A model generated the notes under the pieces. That model ran no database searches and was not told the origin of the DNA. It saw nothing but the letters and a program-made list of their open reading frames with translations. A stretch of DNA of 64,000 bases from Klenkia sesuvii (GTDB lineage Bacteria > Actinomycetota > Actinomycetes > Mycobacteriales > Geodermatophilaceae), in contig NZ_JBAPLU010000020.1 of assembly GCF_037083825.1 (NCBI RefSeq), forward strand, positions 1 to 64,000. The letters run 5' to 3'. Both the position numbers and the translations under genes were made by a program. Numbering within the stretch: position 1 is the first letter of the stretch; the number at the start of each line of letters is the position of its first letter. Shown in pieces: positions 1 through 7,574 of the stretch.

Positions 1-105
1 GAAGGCCTGTCGACCAAGGAGATCATCCGCTGCCTCAAGCGTCTGATCGCCCGCGAGCTCTACTACCTGATCATCAACCCGACATCGGTCGCTGCAACCA
101 CTTGA
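1..105 (+). CDS. IS110-family transposase, C-terminal fragment (runs off left edge)
   Basis: Open from the first base in frame 1 and ends at a TGA at 103-105, giving 34 residues. The segment IIRCLKRLIARELYYL resembles the extreme C-terminus of IS110-type (DEDD/Transposase_20) transposases, which act as serine-dependent recombinases on an insertion sequence. The bases just after the stop (about 104-128, ending in a TAGGAGCATC-like stretch) look like the right end of such an element. Only the tail is visible, so whether the element is intact cannot be judged. Confidence 0.6.
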   Translation, partial: EGLSTKEIIRCLKRLIARELYYLIINPTSVAATT

Positions 106-130
106 CGATCCATAGGAGCATCCCCGGGCA

Positions 131-171
131 CGCCACCGCCCCGCAGCCGAGGGGGCTGCGGGGCGGTGGCG
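131..171. terminator. Strong bidirectional hairpin
   Basis: A perfect 18-bp inverted repeat (arms 131-148 and 154-171) with a 5-nt loop, almost entirely G/C. It lies just past the insertion-sequence tail and 15 bp beyond the stop codon of the minus-strand gene at 187. It probably terminates that gene, and possibly read-through from the transposase. Confidence 0.75.
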
Positions 172-186
172 CGGTGGCGCGGTGGC

Positions 187-810
187 TCAGAGCGTCTCGG
201 CGCAGAAGACCTGGCCCTCGTCGCCGGTGTTGCCGTACCAGAGCGAGACGCCGTCGGTGATGTTCGACTGCGTGGCGGCCTCGAGGCAGACGTCCTGGGC
301 AGCGCTGAACTCGGACTCGGTCATGTCGTCGTCGGTGCCGAAGATGCGGAACTGGGCGTCGTCGGAGTCGCAGTCGACGACGTCGTAGGAGGACCCGTCC
401 TGCTGGACGCAGTCGCCGACCTCGGGGGCGCCGCCGCCGAGGAAGCTGCGCACCAGGACGCCGACCACGATCACGGCCACGACGCCGGCGATGATCGGCA
501 GGACGCGGGCCAGGCCCGACTTCTTGGCCGGCTGCTGCGGCTGGGCGCCGGGGGCACCCCACGGCTGCTGACCGGGCTGGCCGAACTGCTGGGGCTGGCC
601 GTACTGACCGGGCTGGCCAGGCTGCTGGGGCTGGCCGTACTGACCGGGCTGGCCCGGCTGCTGGGGCTGGCCACCGGGAGGCGCCCACTGCTGCCCCGAC
701 TGCGCGGACTGGTCGGGGCCGGACGAGCCGGACGGCGGCTGCTGCCCCCAGCCCTGGCCGGAGTTCGGGCCGGGGTTCTGCGGCTGGTCGCCTGAGCCGG
801 GCGTGGTCAC
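187..810 (-). CDS. Membrane-anchored protein with Pro/Gln/Gly-rich N-terminus and extracytoplasmic domain
   Basis: 207 aa. Residues 1-95 are a low-complexity Gln-Pro-Gly tail with 12-residue repeats of the type QPGQPGQYGQPQ. A KKSG motif then leads into one transmembrane helix (about 100-122), followed by an about 85-residue outer domain with four cysteines that probably form two disulfides. This layout is common for actinobacterial surface proteins of unknown role, where the repetitive tail stays in the cytoplasm. No enzymatic motif is visible. It ends beside a strong hairpin, so it is probably monocistronic. Confidence 0.8.
   Translation of the reverse strand: MTTPGSGDQPQNPGPNSGQGWGQQPPSGSSGPDQSAQSGQQWAPPGGQPQQPGQPGQYGQPQQPGQPGQYGQPQQFGQPGQQPWGAPGAQPQQPAKKSGLARVLPIIAGVVAVIVVGVLVRSFLGGGAPEVGDCVQQDGSSYDVVDCDSDDAQFRIFGTDDDMTESEFSAAQDVCLEAATQSNITDGVSLWYGNTGDEGQVFCAETL
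565..672. repeat. Three tandem 36-bp units inside the Gln/Pro-rich tail
   Basis: Units 565-600, 601-636 and 637-672 are in phase with codons. The last two differ at a single base; the first is more diverged. They encode the 12-residue repeats of the minus-strand membrane protein. Such a repeat can change copy number by slippage without shifting the frame. Confidence 0.85.
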
Positions 811-925
811 GAAGGTCCTCCAGGGGTTCGACGGGCCCGCCGATCATGCCTGCCGGACCGTCCAGTCCGCACACCGGGGCCGCACAGCATCACCCGTCTG
901 CGGGAACGGTCCCGGGTCGCCGCAC

Positions 926-1369
926 GTGGTCAGTGGTGTGGACGGACTCCGGCTCCTGCTCAACCTCGTCTGGCTGGTGTTCCAGGGCTGGGTCCTGGCG
1001 CTGGCCTACCTCGTCGCGGGCGCGCTGGCCTGCCTCACCGTGGTGGGCATCCCGTTCGGCATCGCCGCCTTCCGGTTGGCGTTCTTCGTCGTCCTGCCCT
1101 TCGGGCGCACCACCGTCGCCGACCCGCACGCGGGGCTCGCCTCGGCGCTGGGCAACCTCGCCTGGTTCGTCGTCGCGGGGTGGTGGCTGGCGCTGCTGCA
1201 CATCCTGTCGGGCATCGCGTTCTGCCTGACGATCATCGGCATCCCGTTCGGAGTGGCGTCGTTCAAGCTCGCCCTGGTGGGGCTGTTCCCGCTGGGCAAG
1301 CGGGTGGTCGAGACCCGGGCGCCGCACTCGTGGTTCGGCGCCGGCCAGGCGGTGGCCGCGCCCCGTTGA
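926..1369 (+). CDS. YccF-domain membrane protein
   Basis: 147 aa from a GTG at 926 (GTG 938 is an alternative). An in-frame start at 803 would overlap the divergent gene and adds a non-hydrophobic, poorly conserved leader. The protein has two similar halves, each a hydrophobic segment followed by GIPFG and then a helix with FRLA or FKLA. This internal duplication is the hallmark of YccF (DUF307) inner-membrane proteins. Length matches the family (about 148 aa in E. coli). Role unknown; no operon partner. Confidence 0.85.
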   Translation: MVSGVDGLRLLLNLVWLVFQGWVLALAYLVAGALACLTVVGIPFGIAAFRLAFFVVLPFGRTTVADPHAGLASALGNLAWFVVAGWWLALLHILSGIAFCLTIIGIPFGVASFKLALVGLFPLGKRVVETRAPHSWFGAGQAVAAPR

Positions 1370-1409
1370 CCGGCTGCGCGGCGGGGCCGGGGCGCGGATG
1401 ATCGACGGC

Positions 1410-1691
1410 ATGACCACCGCAACCTGGAACGGCACCGTCATCGCCGAGTCCGACGACATCGTCACCGTCGAGGGCAACGCCTACTTCCCGCTGAGCTCGG
1501 TGCGCGAGGGCGTGCTGACCCCGACCGACACCACCAGCCACTGCCCCTGGAAGGGCGACGCCAGCTACTTCTCGGTCGAGGCGGGCGGGCAGACCAACAC
1601 CGACGCCGCGTGGACCTACCGCGAGCCCAAGGAGGCCGCGAAGCAGATCACCGACCGCGTCGCGTTCTGGAAGGGCGTCACGGTCAGCTGA
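1410..1691 (+). CDS. DUF427 domain protein
   Basis: 93 aa from ATG 1410, chosen because MTTATWNGTVIAESDD is the usual family beginning. An ATG four codons upstream is possible. The sequence carries the conserved CPWKG motif, followed by a Ser-Val-Glu strand, the AAWTYREP stretch and the terminal VAFWKGV. DUF427 proteins are small beta-rich cytosolic proteins widespread in actinobacteria, with no firmly assigned activity. No Shine-Dalgarno is obvious, so translation may be leaderless. Confidence 0.9.
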   Translation: MTTATWNGTVIAESDDIVTVEGNAYFPLSSVREGVLTPTDTTSHCPWKGDASYFSVEAGGQTNTDAAWTYREPKEAAKQITDRVAFWKGVTVS

Positions 1692-1697
1692 GCGGGG

Positions 1698-2489
1698 TCA
1701 GCTGACCGTCTCGCGCCGGGCATCCGCCCACACGGACGGGACGTCCGGCGTGAGCCCGGCCAGCTCGGCCGCCGTCGGGCCGTCGTCGTGGGTCTCGACC
1801 ACCTCGCCCTGCCACGGGGAGGGCTGGTCGATGAGCACGAGCGCGTGCTGGGCCATGGCCAGCGAGGGTGCCGCCTCGGCGATCACTGCCAGGTCGGCGT
1901 GCAGCTGCCGATGCACCGTGGTCAGCCGTCGCAGCGCCGCCCGGCAGGAGGCCCGGTCGCCGGTCTCGGTCCACACGAGCTGGTCGACCAGCACGCGCTG
2001 GTCGGCCACCGCGTCGACGAACTCGGCGCCGCCGGCGAGCCGGTTGAGCAGGTCGAGGTGGGCCTGGTGCCGGAACCCGGCGGGTTCCCGGCCCGGCTCG
2101 CGCTTGGTGCCCACCCATGCCTTGTGCGCGGCCAGCCCGTGCTGGGCGAACCGGCGTTCGGCCTTGGCGGCGAACCGCTGGTCGCGCAGCTCCCAGGTGG
2201 CGTGCGAGTCGTCGATGCGGAAGAAGAGCAGGGCGAAGCCGCGGCGGTTCAGCTCGCGCATGCGGGCGAAGGGCAACGGGACGACGTCACCGCCCACCGT
2301 GCAGCAGTAGAGCGCGCGGTCGGTCAGGACGGCGGTGCGGGCGTCGTCGCCGACGGGGACGTCGAGGGAGTCCGACAGCGGGACGCACTCGCTGACCGCC
2401 AGGACCGACTCGCCGTCGGCCAGCGCGGACACCAGCCGTGTCGGCGCGCGTCGTGTTCCCCAGCTCACCCCTCCGTTGTCGGCCGACAC
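1698..2489 (-). CDS. Conserved hypothetical cytosolic protein
   Basis: 263 aa, not recognised. The N-terminal 120 residues look like a small beta-rich module: alternating strands containing VLTDRALYC and VVPLPFARM, resembling the PH-like domains in which a protein is 'activated' by a cellular stimulus. The C-terminal half is helical with charged heptads around MAQHALVLIDQPSPW. No signal peptide or membrane helix. The gene converges with the DUF427 gene (6-bp gap) and diverges from rtcB across a 150-bp shared promoter region. The PH-like suggestion is only an impression. Confidence 0.7.
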   Translation of the reverse strand: MSADNGGVSWGTRRAPTRLVSALADGESVLAVSECVPLSDSLDVPVGDDARTAVLTDRALYCCTVGGDVVPLPFARMRELNRRGFALLFFRIDDSHATWELRDQRFAAKAERRFAQHGLAAHKAWVGTKREPGREPAGFRHQAHLDLLNRLAGGAEFVDAVADQRVLVDQLVWTETGDRASCRAALRRLTTVHRQLHADLAVIAEAAPSLAMAQHALVLIDQPSPWQGEVVETHDDGPTAAELAGLTPDVPSVWADARRETVS

Positions 2490-2639
2490 GCCGGGTCATC
2501 AAGCCGAAACGGCCCTCCTGGGTGACGGAGTCCAGCCGCCCGGGGGACGCCGGGAAAACCAGGAGCGCGGAGCGTCACGAGCGGGTTGACTCCGTCCCCG
2601 GCCGGCGCCGGCCCCCACCCCATCGACCAGGGAAGGACC
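2490..2639. promoter_or_regulatory. Shared upstream region of a hypothetical gene and rtcB
   Basis: 150-bp divergent intergenic region. It contains a 9-bp inverted repeat with widely separated arms (GACGGAGTC at 2524-2532 and GACTCCGTC at 2588-2596). The arm nearer rtcB lies about 45 bp upstream of its ATG, and a GGGAAGGA ribosome-binding site precedes that ATG. Whether the repeat is an operator is untested. Confidence 0.35.
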
Positions 2640-3803
2640 ATGCACACCATCAACGGACGCCTGCTCAGCTGGGCGTCCATCCTGGAGGACACCACCCGCG
2701 AGCAGGCGCAGCGCACGGCCACGATGCCGTTCGTCTTCCCGCACGTGGCCCTCATGCCCGACGCCCACCTCGGCCTCGGCGCGACCGTCGGCTCGGTCAT
2801 CCCGACCGACGGCGCGATCATCCCCGCCGCGGTCGGGGTCGACATCGGCTGCGGCATGGCCGCCGTCCGGACGCAGTTCACCGCCGACGACCTGGCCGGC
2901 CGCGAGCTGTCGCCGCTGCACGCGCAGATCAGCCGCTCGGTCCCGCTGTCAGCCGGTGGCCGGAACCAGAAGACCCGCGCGTCGGCCGAGCCGCGCATCG
3001 CCGAGCTGCGCGCGATGCCGGGCATCGAGCAGGCCGACGTCGTCGCGAAGCACTGGCCGCAGCAGCTGGGCTCGCTCGGCTCGGGCAACCACTTCATCGA
3101 GGTCAGCCTCGACGAGTCCGACCGGGTCTGGGCGTTCCTGCACTCGGGCTCGCGCGGGGTGGGCAACAAGCTCGCCCAGCGGCACATCGCGGTGGCCCGC
3201 GAGCAGTGCCGCCGGCGGTTCGTCGAGCTGCCCGACCGGGACCTCGCCTACCTGGTGGAGGGCGAGCCGGAGTTCGACGCCTACCTCGAGGCCCTGCTGT
3301 GGGCGCAGCGGTTCGCCTACCTCAACCGCGAGGAGATGATGGACCGGGTGCTCGACCAGCTCGGCCGGTTCCTGCAGGCCGACGTCGAGCGCGTGGAGGC
3401 GATCCGGTGCCACCACAACTACACCGCCCGCGAGCGGCACTTCGGGCGCGAGGTGTGGCTGTCCCGCAAGGGCGCGATCTCCGCGCGGCCCGGTGAGCCG
3501 GGGCTGATCCCGGGCTCGATGGGTGCGGCGTCCTACGTCGTCGCGGGCAAGGGCGACGTCCGGTCGCTGCACTCGGCCCCGCACGGGGCCGGGCGGAGCC
3601 ACAGCCGGACGGCGGCGCGGAAGCTGTTCGACCGGGCCGACCTCGACGCGCGCATGGCCGGGGTGGCGTGGGGCGAGTCCGACGCGTTCCTCGACGAGCA
3701 CCCCGACGCCTACAAGCCGATCGACCAGGTGATGGCCGACGCGGCCGACCTCGTCGAGGTGCGGCACGTGCTGCGCCAGGTCGTGAACGTCAAGGGCAAC
3801 TGA
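2640..3803 (+). CDS. rtcB: RNA-splicing/repair ligase RtcB
   Basis: 387 aa from ATG 2640, preceded by a GGGAAGGA site; an in-frame TTG 54 bp upstream is unlikely. RtcB joins 2',3'-cyclic phosphate or 3'-phosphate RNA ends to 5'-OH ends using GTP and Mn2+. Family hallmarks are present: MPDAHLG, GVDIGCGM (metal-binding Cys), GSGNHFIEV, LHSGSRG and SAPHGAGRSHSR. In the last motif His315 is the expected guanylylated nucleophile. Length is close to the bacterial norm (about 400). It stands alone, without the RtcA/RtcR partners of E. coli, so it probably acts in general RNA repair. Confidence 0.95.
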   Translation: MHTINGRLLSWASILEDTTREQAQRTATMPFVFPHVALMPDAHLGLGATVGSVIPTDGAIIPAAVGVDIGCGMAAVRTQFTADDLAGRELSPLHAQISRSVPLSAGGRNQKTRASAEPRIAELRAMPGIEQADVVAKHWPQQLGSLGSGNHFIEVSLDESDRVWAFLHSGSRGVGNKLAQRHIAVAREQCRRRFVELPDRDLAYLVEGEPEFDAYLEALLWAQRFAYLNREEMMDRVLDQLGRFLQADVERVEAIRCHHNYTARERHFGREVWLSRKGAISARPGEPGLIPGSMGAASYVVAGKGDVRSLHSAPHGAGRSHSRTAARKLFDRADLDARMAGVAWGESDAFLDEHPDAYKPIDQVMADAADLVEVRHVLRQVVNVKGN

Positions 3804-3809
3804 GCGGCG

Positions 3810-3888
3810 CCGGGGTGGGAGGTGGTCCTGCACGGTGGGAGGTCATCGGCGACGACCTCCCACCGGCAGGGACCACCTCCCACCCCGG
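3810..3888. repeat. Nested double inverted repeat between convergent genes
   Basis: Outer arms 3810-3827 and 3871-3888 are perfect 18-bp complements. Inside them, arms 3834-3844 and 3854-3864 (11 bp, 9-nt loop) form a second hairpin. Outer and inner arms share the word GGTGGGAGGT, so the unit looks like one palindrome nested in a copy of itself, REP/BIME-like. It sits 6 bp after rtcB and 12 bp before the stop of the convergent gene, where it can terminate both. Confidence 0.85.
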
Positions 3889-3900
3889 TGTGCGGGCGCG

Positions 3901-4869
3901 TCAGCTGACGCCGACGGCCTCCTTGGCCAGCGCGGCGAGCTGGGTCTGCGCCGCGGAGACCACGGACGCGCGGTCCTTGTGGGCCTCCTCGTAGCGGATG
4001 ACCGCCTCGATGTCGGCGGCGTCGTCCAGCTTCTTGACGGCGTCGACGGCCTTGCCGACGGTCAGCTCGTCGTAGGAGGGAATGGGCAGCTCGCCGGCCT
4101 CGAGGGCACCGAGCTCGCGACGGGTCCCGTGCAGCGCCTCGGCGGTGTCGCGGGCGCCCTCGCGGCGGGCCTGCTGCTCGGCCTCCTTCAGCGAGGCGTC
4201 GCGGCCGACGGCGAGCGACTCGCGCACCGCGCCGGCGAAGGTGGTCGCCCGGGACGCGGCCGCGTTGATCTTGGCCTGGGCGCTGTCGCCGGCCTGCTGG
4301 GTGGTGTCGATGACCTTGTTGACCGAGTCGGCGACGTAGCGGGCGGGCAGGGCCGCCAGGCGGGTGGCGCCGCCGGCGACGCGCTGCAGCGGGGTGGCCC
4401 GCAGCGCGGCGGGCCCGCCGAGCGCGGTCTCGGCCAGCACGACGGTGAGCCACTCGACGGTGGCGGTGTGCGCGGCCACCAGGCGCTCGGCCAGCCGGGT
4501 GATGCGGGGCAGCTCGGCGGTCTCGGCCAGCACCTTGAGGTAGGTGGCGCGGTCGAGCAGCTGGTGCTCCAGCGAGAGGTCGGACAGCAGAGCCTCGTCG
4601 AGCGGGCCGGCCTGCTCGACCGTGGCCTTGACGATGGCGCCGAGCCGGCCGAGGGCCGGGGTGACGACGTCGGGCACGCCGCCCAGGTCGCGCAGCGCGC
4701 GGGTGATGTCCTCGGCGCGGGCAAATGCGTTGTCGGCGTTCTGCTGCAGTTCGCGACGGACGGCCTCGGTGCGGGCCTGCGCGATGCGGGTGCGGGCGAC
4801 CTGCTCCTCGGTCTGGGTGAGCAGGAGGAGGGCGCGCAGCTGGGCGGTGAGCGTGGTCGTGTCGGCCAT
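3901..4869 (-). CDS. Helical protein, possible ferritin-like fold, with C-terminal actinobacterial helical module
   Basis: 322 aa, nearly all alpha-helical and Ala/Glu/Arg-rich. Residues 1-190 form long amphipathic helices with spaced Glu and His (for example LSLEHQLLD and RLVAAHTATVEW), compatible with a ferritin-like bundle. A charged coiled-coil region follows (about 190-265). The end, from PIPSYDELTV to YEEAHKDRASVV, resembles a short helical module I associate with actinobacterial surface or lipid-droplet-associated proteins. No signal peptide. Function unknown; the ferritin-like reading is tentative and diiron ligands were not verified. Confidence 0.65.
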   Translation of the reverse strand: MADTTTLTAQLRALLLLTQTEEQVARTRIAQARTEAVRRELQQNADNAFARAEDITRALRDLGGVPDVVTPALGRLGAIVKATVEQAGPLDEALLSDLSLEHQLLDRATYLKVLAETAELPRITRLAERLVAAHTATVEWLTVVLAETALGGPAALRATPLQRVAGGATRLAALPARYVADSVNKVIDTTQQAGDSAQAKINAAASRATTFAGAVRESLAVGRDASLKEAEQQARREGARDTAEALHGTRRELGALEAGELPIPSYDELTVGKAVDAVKKLDDAADIEAVIRYEEAHKDRASVVSAAQTQLAALAKEAVGVS

Positions 4870-5056
4870 GACATCTCCCTGGGGGTGTGGACTGTGGGCC
4901 GACCACAGTCTTCCCTGGTGCTAGCCGCAGCAAGCATGGAGCTAGCGGTGTTCTCCGTCACCCGTTCGTGTGACGGTCGGGACAGGTGGGACGACGGGGC
5001 GCGGGGACACGGCGCACCTCCCCGGTGCGCCCGCCGCGCGGGGGCACGCTGGGCGC

Positions 5057-5293
5057 ATGGGGTTCGTCTACGGCACGGCGCGGGCCGAGGTGATGGTCGG
5101 TTCGCTGGTCGGTGCCGGCGCGCGGCCGACGCTGATCGGCCCCGTGCACGCCACCATCGGCAGCGCCGCGGGCGGCCGCCGCAACTCCCTCTGCGGCGCC
5201 TGGGTCACCCACGACGACGACGTCCCGTGGCCCCCGGACCCGCGCGAGCTCGGCGCCCTGTGCCCCACCTGCGCCGAGCTGGCGCAGTGGTGA
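5057..5293 (+). CDS. Small Cys-containing hypothetical protein
   Basis: 78 aa from ATG 5057; the in-frame extension to 4970 has low-complexity content and is unlikely. Residues include NSLCGAWVTHDDD and, near the end, LCPTCAELAQW. The CxxC plus upstream Cys and His could bind zinc or form a rubredoxin-like knuckle. Similar small actinobacterial proteins end in the same LCPxC motif. It abuts the convergent monooxygenase gene (3-bp gap). Confidence 0.6.
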   Translation: MGFVYGTARAEVMVGSLVGAGARPTLIGPVHATIGSAAGGRRNSLCGAWVTHDDDVPWPPDPRELGALCPTCAELAQW

Positions 5294-5296
5294 CCG

Positions 5297-6286
5297 TCAG
5301 GCGCTGACTGTCGCCAGGGCCTCGGCGAGCAGCTGCACCGAGCGCAGCCGCTGCTCCACCGTCGGCGAGGCGTGCCCGACGATCAGCTCGTCGGCGTCGG
5401 CGAACCGGCGGAACTCGACCAGCTGCTCGCGCACCTGCGCCGGGGTGCCGACCGCCGAGTGGGTCAGCATCGCGTCGATCTGGCGACCGGCGCCGGACTC
5501 CATGAGCAGGTCGGCCTCCTCCTCGCTGAAGTCCTTGCCGCGGCCGAACAGCCGGGTCGCGCGGTCCCGGCGCATGGCCGCGAACTGGGCGCGGGCGTCG
5601 TCCTCGGTGTCGGCGGCGACGACGTTGACCCCGGCGATGACGTGCGGAGCGGCCAGCTGCGCCGAGGGCTGGAAGTCGCGGCGGTAGAGCTCGACGGCCG
5701 CCTCCAGGGCCTGCGGGGCGAAGTGCGAGGCGTGCCCGTAGGGCAACCCCAGCGCGGCGGCCAGCTGGGCGCCGAAGGTGGAGGACCCGAGGATGTACAG
5801 CGGGACGTTGGACCCCTTGCCGGGGAACGCGTCGACGCCGGGCACCCGGGTGGCCCCGGTCAGGTAGGCCTGCAGCTCCAGCACGTCCTGCGGGAAGCGG
5901 TCGCTGGAGCGCGGGTCGGTGCGCATCGCGTACATCGTGTTCTGGTCCGAGCCCGGGGCCCGGCCCAGGCCCAGGTCGATGCGGCCGGGGTACATCGCGT
6001 CGAGGGTGCCGAACTGCTCGGCGATCACCAGCGGCGAGTGGTTGGGCAGCATGACCCCGCCGGCACCCAGCCGGATCGTCGACGTCTGCGCACCGACGTG
6101 GCTGATGAGCACGCTGGTCGCCGAGGAGGCGATGGCGTCCATGTTGTGGTGCTCGGCGTACCAGACCCGGGTGTAGCCGTGCTCCTCCGCGGCCTGCGCC
6201 AGGGCGACGCTGTTCGCGATGGACTGCCCCACCGACTCCCCGCGCGCGACGGGGGCGAGGTCGAGGACGGAGAGCGGGAACGACAT
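5297..6286 (-). CDS. LLM-class (luciferase-like) flavin-dependent oxidoreductase
   Basis: 329 aa TIM-barrel enzyme of the bacterial-luciferase family that uses reduced FMN/F420-type cofactor and O2 or a hydride acceptor. Seen: RVWYAEHHNM near residue 40, the GAGGVMLPNHSPLVIAEQFG stretch near 75-95, and GRIDLGLGRAPGSDQ near 105. These match the subgroup of single-component LLM oxidoreductases such as YhbW/MsnO8. Substrate cannot be inferred. Single gene between convergent and co-directional neighbours. Confidence 0.9.
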   Translation of the reverse strand: MSFPLSVLDLAPVARGESVGQSIANSVALAQAAEEHGYTRVWYAEHHNMDAIASSATSVLISHVGAQTSTIRLGAGGVMLPNHSPLVIAEQFGTLDAMYPGRIDLGLGRAPGSDQNTMYAMRTDPRSSDRFPQDVLELQAYLTGATRVPGVDAFPGKGSNVPLYILGSSTFGAQLAAALGLPYGHASHFAPQALEAAVELYRRDFQPSAQLAAPHVIAGVNVVAADTEDDARAQFAAMRRDRATRLFGRGKDFSEEEADLLMESGAGRQIDAMLTHSAVGTPAQVREQLVEFRRFADADELIVGHASPTVEQRLRSVQLLAEALATVSA

Positions 6287-6351
6287 CGGTACGGCCTTTC
6301 GCAGAGGGTGTCTCTGCTGGGGACCAGCGCGCCGCCCCCGCTCCGCATTCC

Positions 6352-6786
6352 CTACGGGCGGCCGCCGGCGATGTCACGGGCGGTCGCGGCGGACCCGGTG
6401 TCCAGGCCCTGGGTGGGGTCCGAGCGGTGCAGTCGGGCCTGGTCGTCGATCCACTGCTGGTGGGCGTCCCAGGCCAGGCCGGCGTCGCCGTCCAGGGCGG
6501 TGGCGATGTCGGACCAGGTGGCACCCTCGCGCAGGGCCGCGTGCATGCCCAGGTGCCGGCTGTCGTGGGCCTTGCGGTAGACGACCTCGCCGAGCGCCAG
6601 CAGCTCGAGGGCCTCGTGCCGGTCCAGCGAGGTGCCGGTGTTGCGCAGGTCGGCGAGGAAGTCGTCGGCGTCGTCGGGGGCCGTCGCCTCGACCACGCCG
6701 GCGTCGCGCCGGGCCAGGAAGTCGATGCGGTTCGCGGCCACCTGCAGGGTGACCTCGTCCTCGAGGTCGCGGGGGCTGATGGTCAT
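6352..6786 (-). CDS. Hypothetical protein, helical, possible HTH
   Basis: 144 aa from ATG 6786, 33 bp from the divergent SRPBCC start. Acidic and helical; the segment REGATWSDIATALDGDAGLAWDAHQQWIDDQ resembles a helix-turn-helix of the kind that reads 'W..IA..L', in small actinobacterial regulators. No cofactor motif or membrane segment. I do not recognise a named family. Confidence 0.65.
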   Translation of the reverse strand: MTISPRDLEDEVTLQVAANRIDFLARRDAGVVEATAPDDADDFLADLRNTGTSLDRHEALELLALGEVVYRKAHDSRHLGMHAALREGATWSDIATALDGDAGLAWDAHQQWIDDQARLHRSDPTQGLDTGSAATARDIAGGRP

Positions 6787-6819
6787 GCCGACAGCGTCCC
6801 GCACTCGTAGCCTGCCCGC

Positions 6820-7254
6820 ATGGCTGCCCGCACCGCGTCCGGTTCCGTCGTCGTCCCCGCTCCCCCGGCCGAGGTCTTCACCCTGCTGGCCGACCCGCGC
6901 CGGCACGCCGAGATCGACGGGTCGGGCACCGTGCAGAGCATCGTGGACGCACCCGAGCGCCTCGAGCTGGGCTCGACGTTCTCGGTGGCCATGCAGATGG
7001 GCGCGAAGTACCGGACGACGAACACGGTGGTCGAGTTCGAGCCCGACCGGCGGATCGCCTGGAAGCACTTCGCGCCGCACCGCTGGCGCTACGAACTGGA
7101 GCCGGTCGAGGGCGGGACCCGGGTCACCGAGACCTGGGACGCCTCCCGCTACAACGCGGTGACCTTCCTGCCGGTGCGGGCCTTGGGCTTCCCCGCGAAG
7201 GCGCAGCAGGGCATCGACGGCACCCTGCAGCGCCTGCGCGAACGGTTCAGCTGA
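6820..7254 (+). CDS. SRPBCC-family (polyketide cyclase/START-like) protein
   Basis: 144 aa. Layout is typical of the SRPBCC helix-grip fold: an N-terminal strand ending in PAPPAEVFTLLADPRRHAEIDGSG, central strands with VVEFEPDRRIAWKH, the GGTRVTETWD strand pair, and a long C-terminal helix. These proteins bind hydrophobic ligands; some are cyclases or lipid carriers. No catalytic residue can be assigned from sequence alone. Divergent from the 6352-6786 gene. Confidence 0.85.
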   Translation: MAARTASGSVVVPAPPAEVFTLLADPRRHAEIDGSGTVQSIVDAPERLELGSTFSVAMQMGAKYRTTNTVVEFEPDRRIAWKHFAPHRWRYELEPVEGGTRVTETWDASRYNAVTFLPVRALGFPAKAQQGIDGTLQRLRERFS

Positions 7255-7292
7255 CGCCCGAGGTCCCCCTGACCGGTCGTGGGGACTGCGGT

Positions 7293-7427
7293 TCAGCCCT
7301 TGCGGCCCCGCTTGGCCCGGGCGTCGGCGATGAACCGCTTGGCCTTCGCCTGGTTCTCGGGCTTGCGGGCGGCGGCGATGAGCTTCTGCGCCGCGGCGCC
7401 CTTGAGCAGTCCGCTGAGCATCCCCAC
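7293..7427 (-). CDS. Small basic protein, 44 aa
   Basis: GTG 7427 is preceded by AGGAGG with 6-nt spacing, which favours it over ATG 7421. The product is Lys/Arg/Ala-rich (ENQAKAKRFIADARAKRG) and probably forms one amphipathic helix plus a basic tail. It is too short for most gene finders, but the ribosome-binding site is excellent. Nucleic-acid or membrane-surface binding is possible; nothing more can be said. Confidence 0.6.
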   Translation of the reverse strand: MGMLSGLLKGAAAQKLIAAARKPENQAKAKRFIADARAKRGRKG

Positions 7428-7574
7428 GGGGTGCCTCCTGAGGTCGTGTCGACGATGGAGGTGCTCGGGTGCGCCGGGGGCCGCAGGTGCACACGCCAAC
7501 CGGTCCGTCGCGCACCGGACCGTCCGCGCCGCCCCTGCGCGCAGGATGTCGTGGGTCACATCTAGGGTCCGGCC

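Noticed and set aside
803..925. In-frame 5' extension of the YccF gene
   Set aside because: It would overlap the divergent gene start and adds residues unlike any YccF N-terminus.
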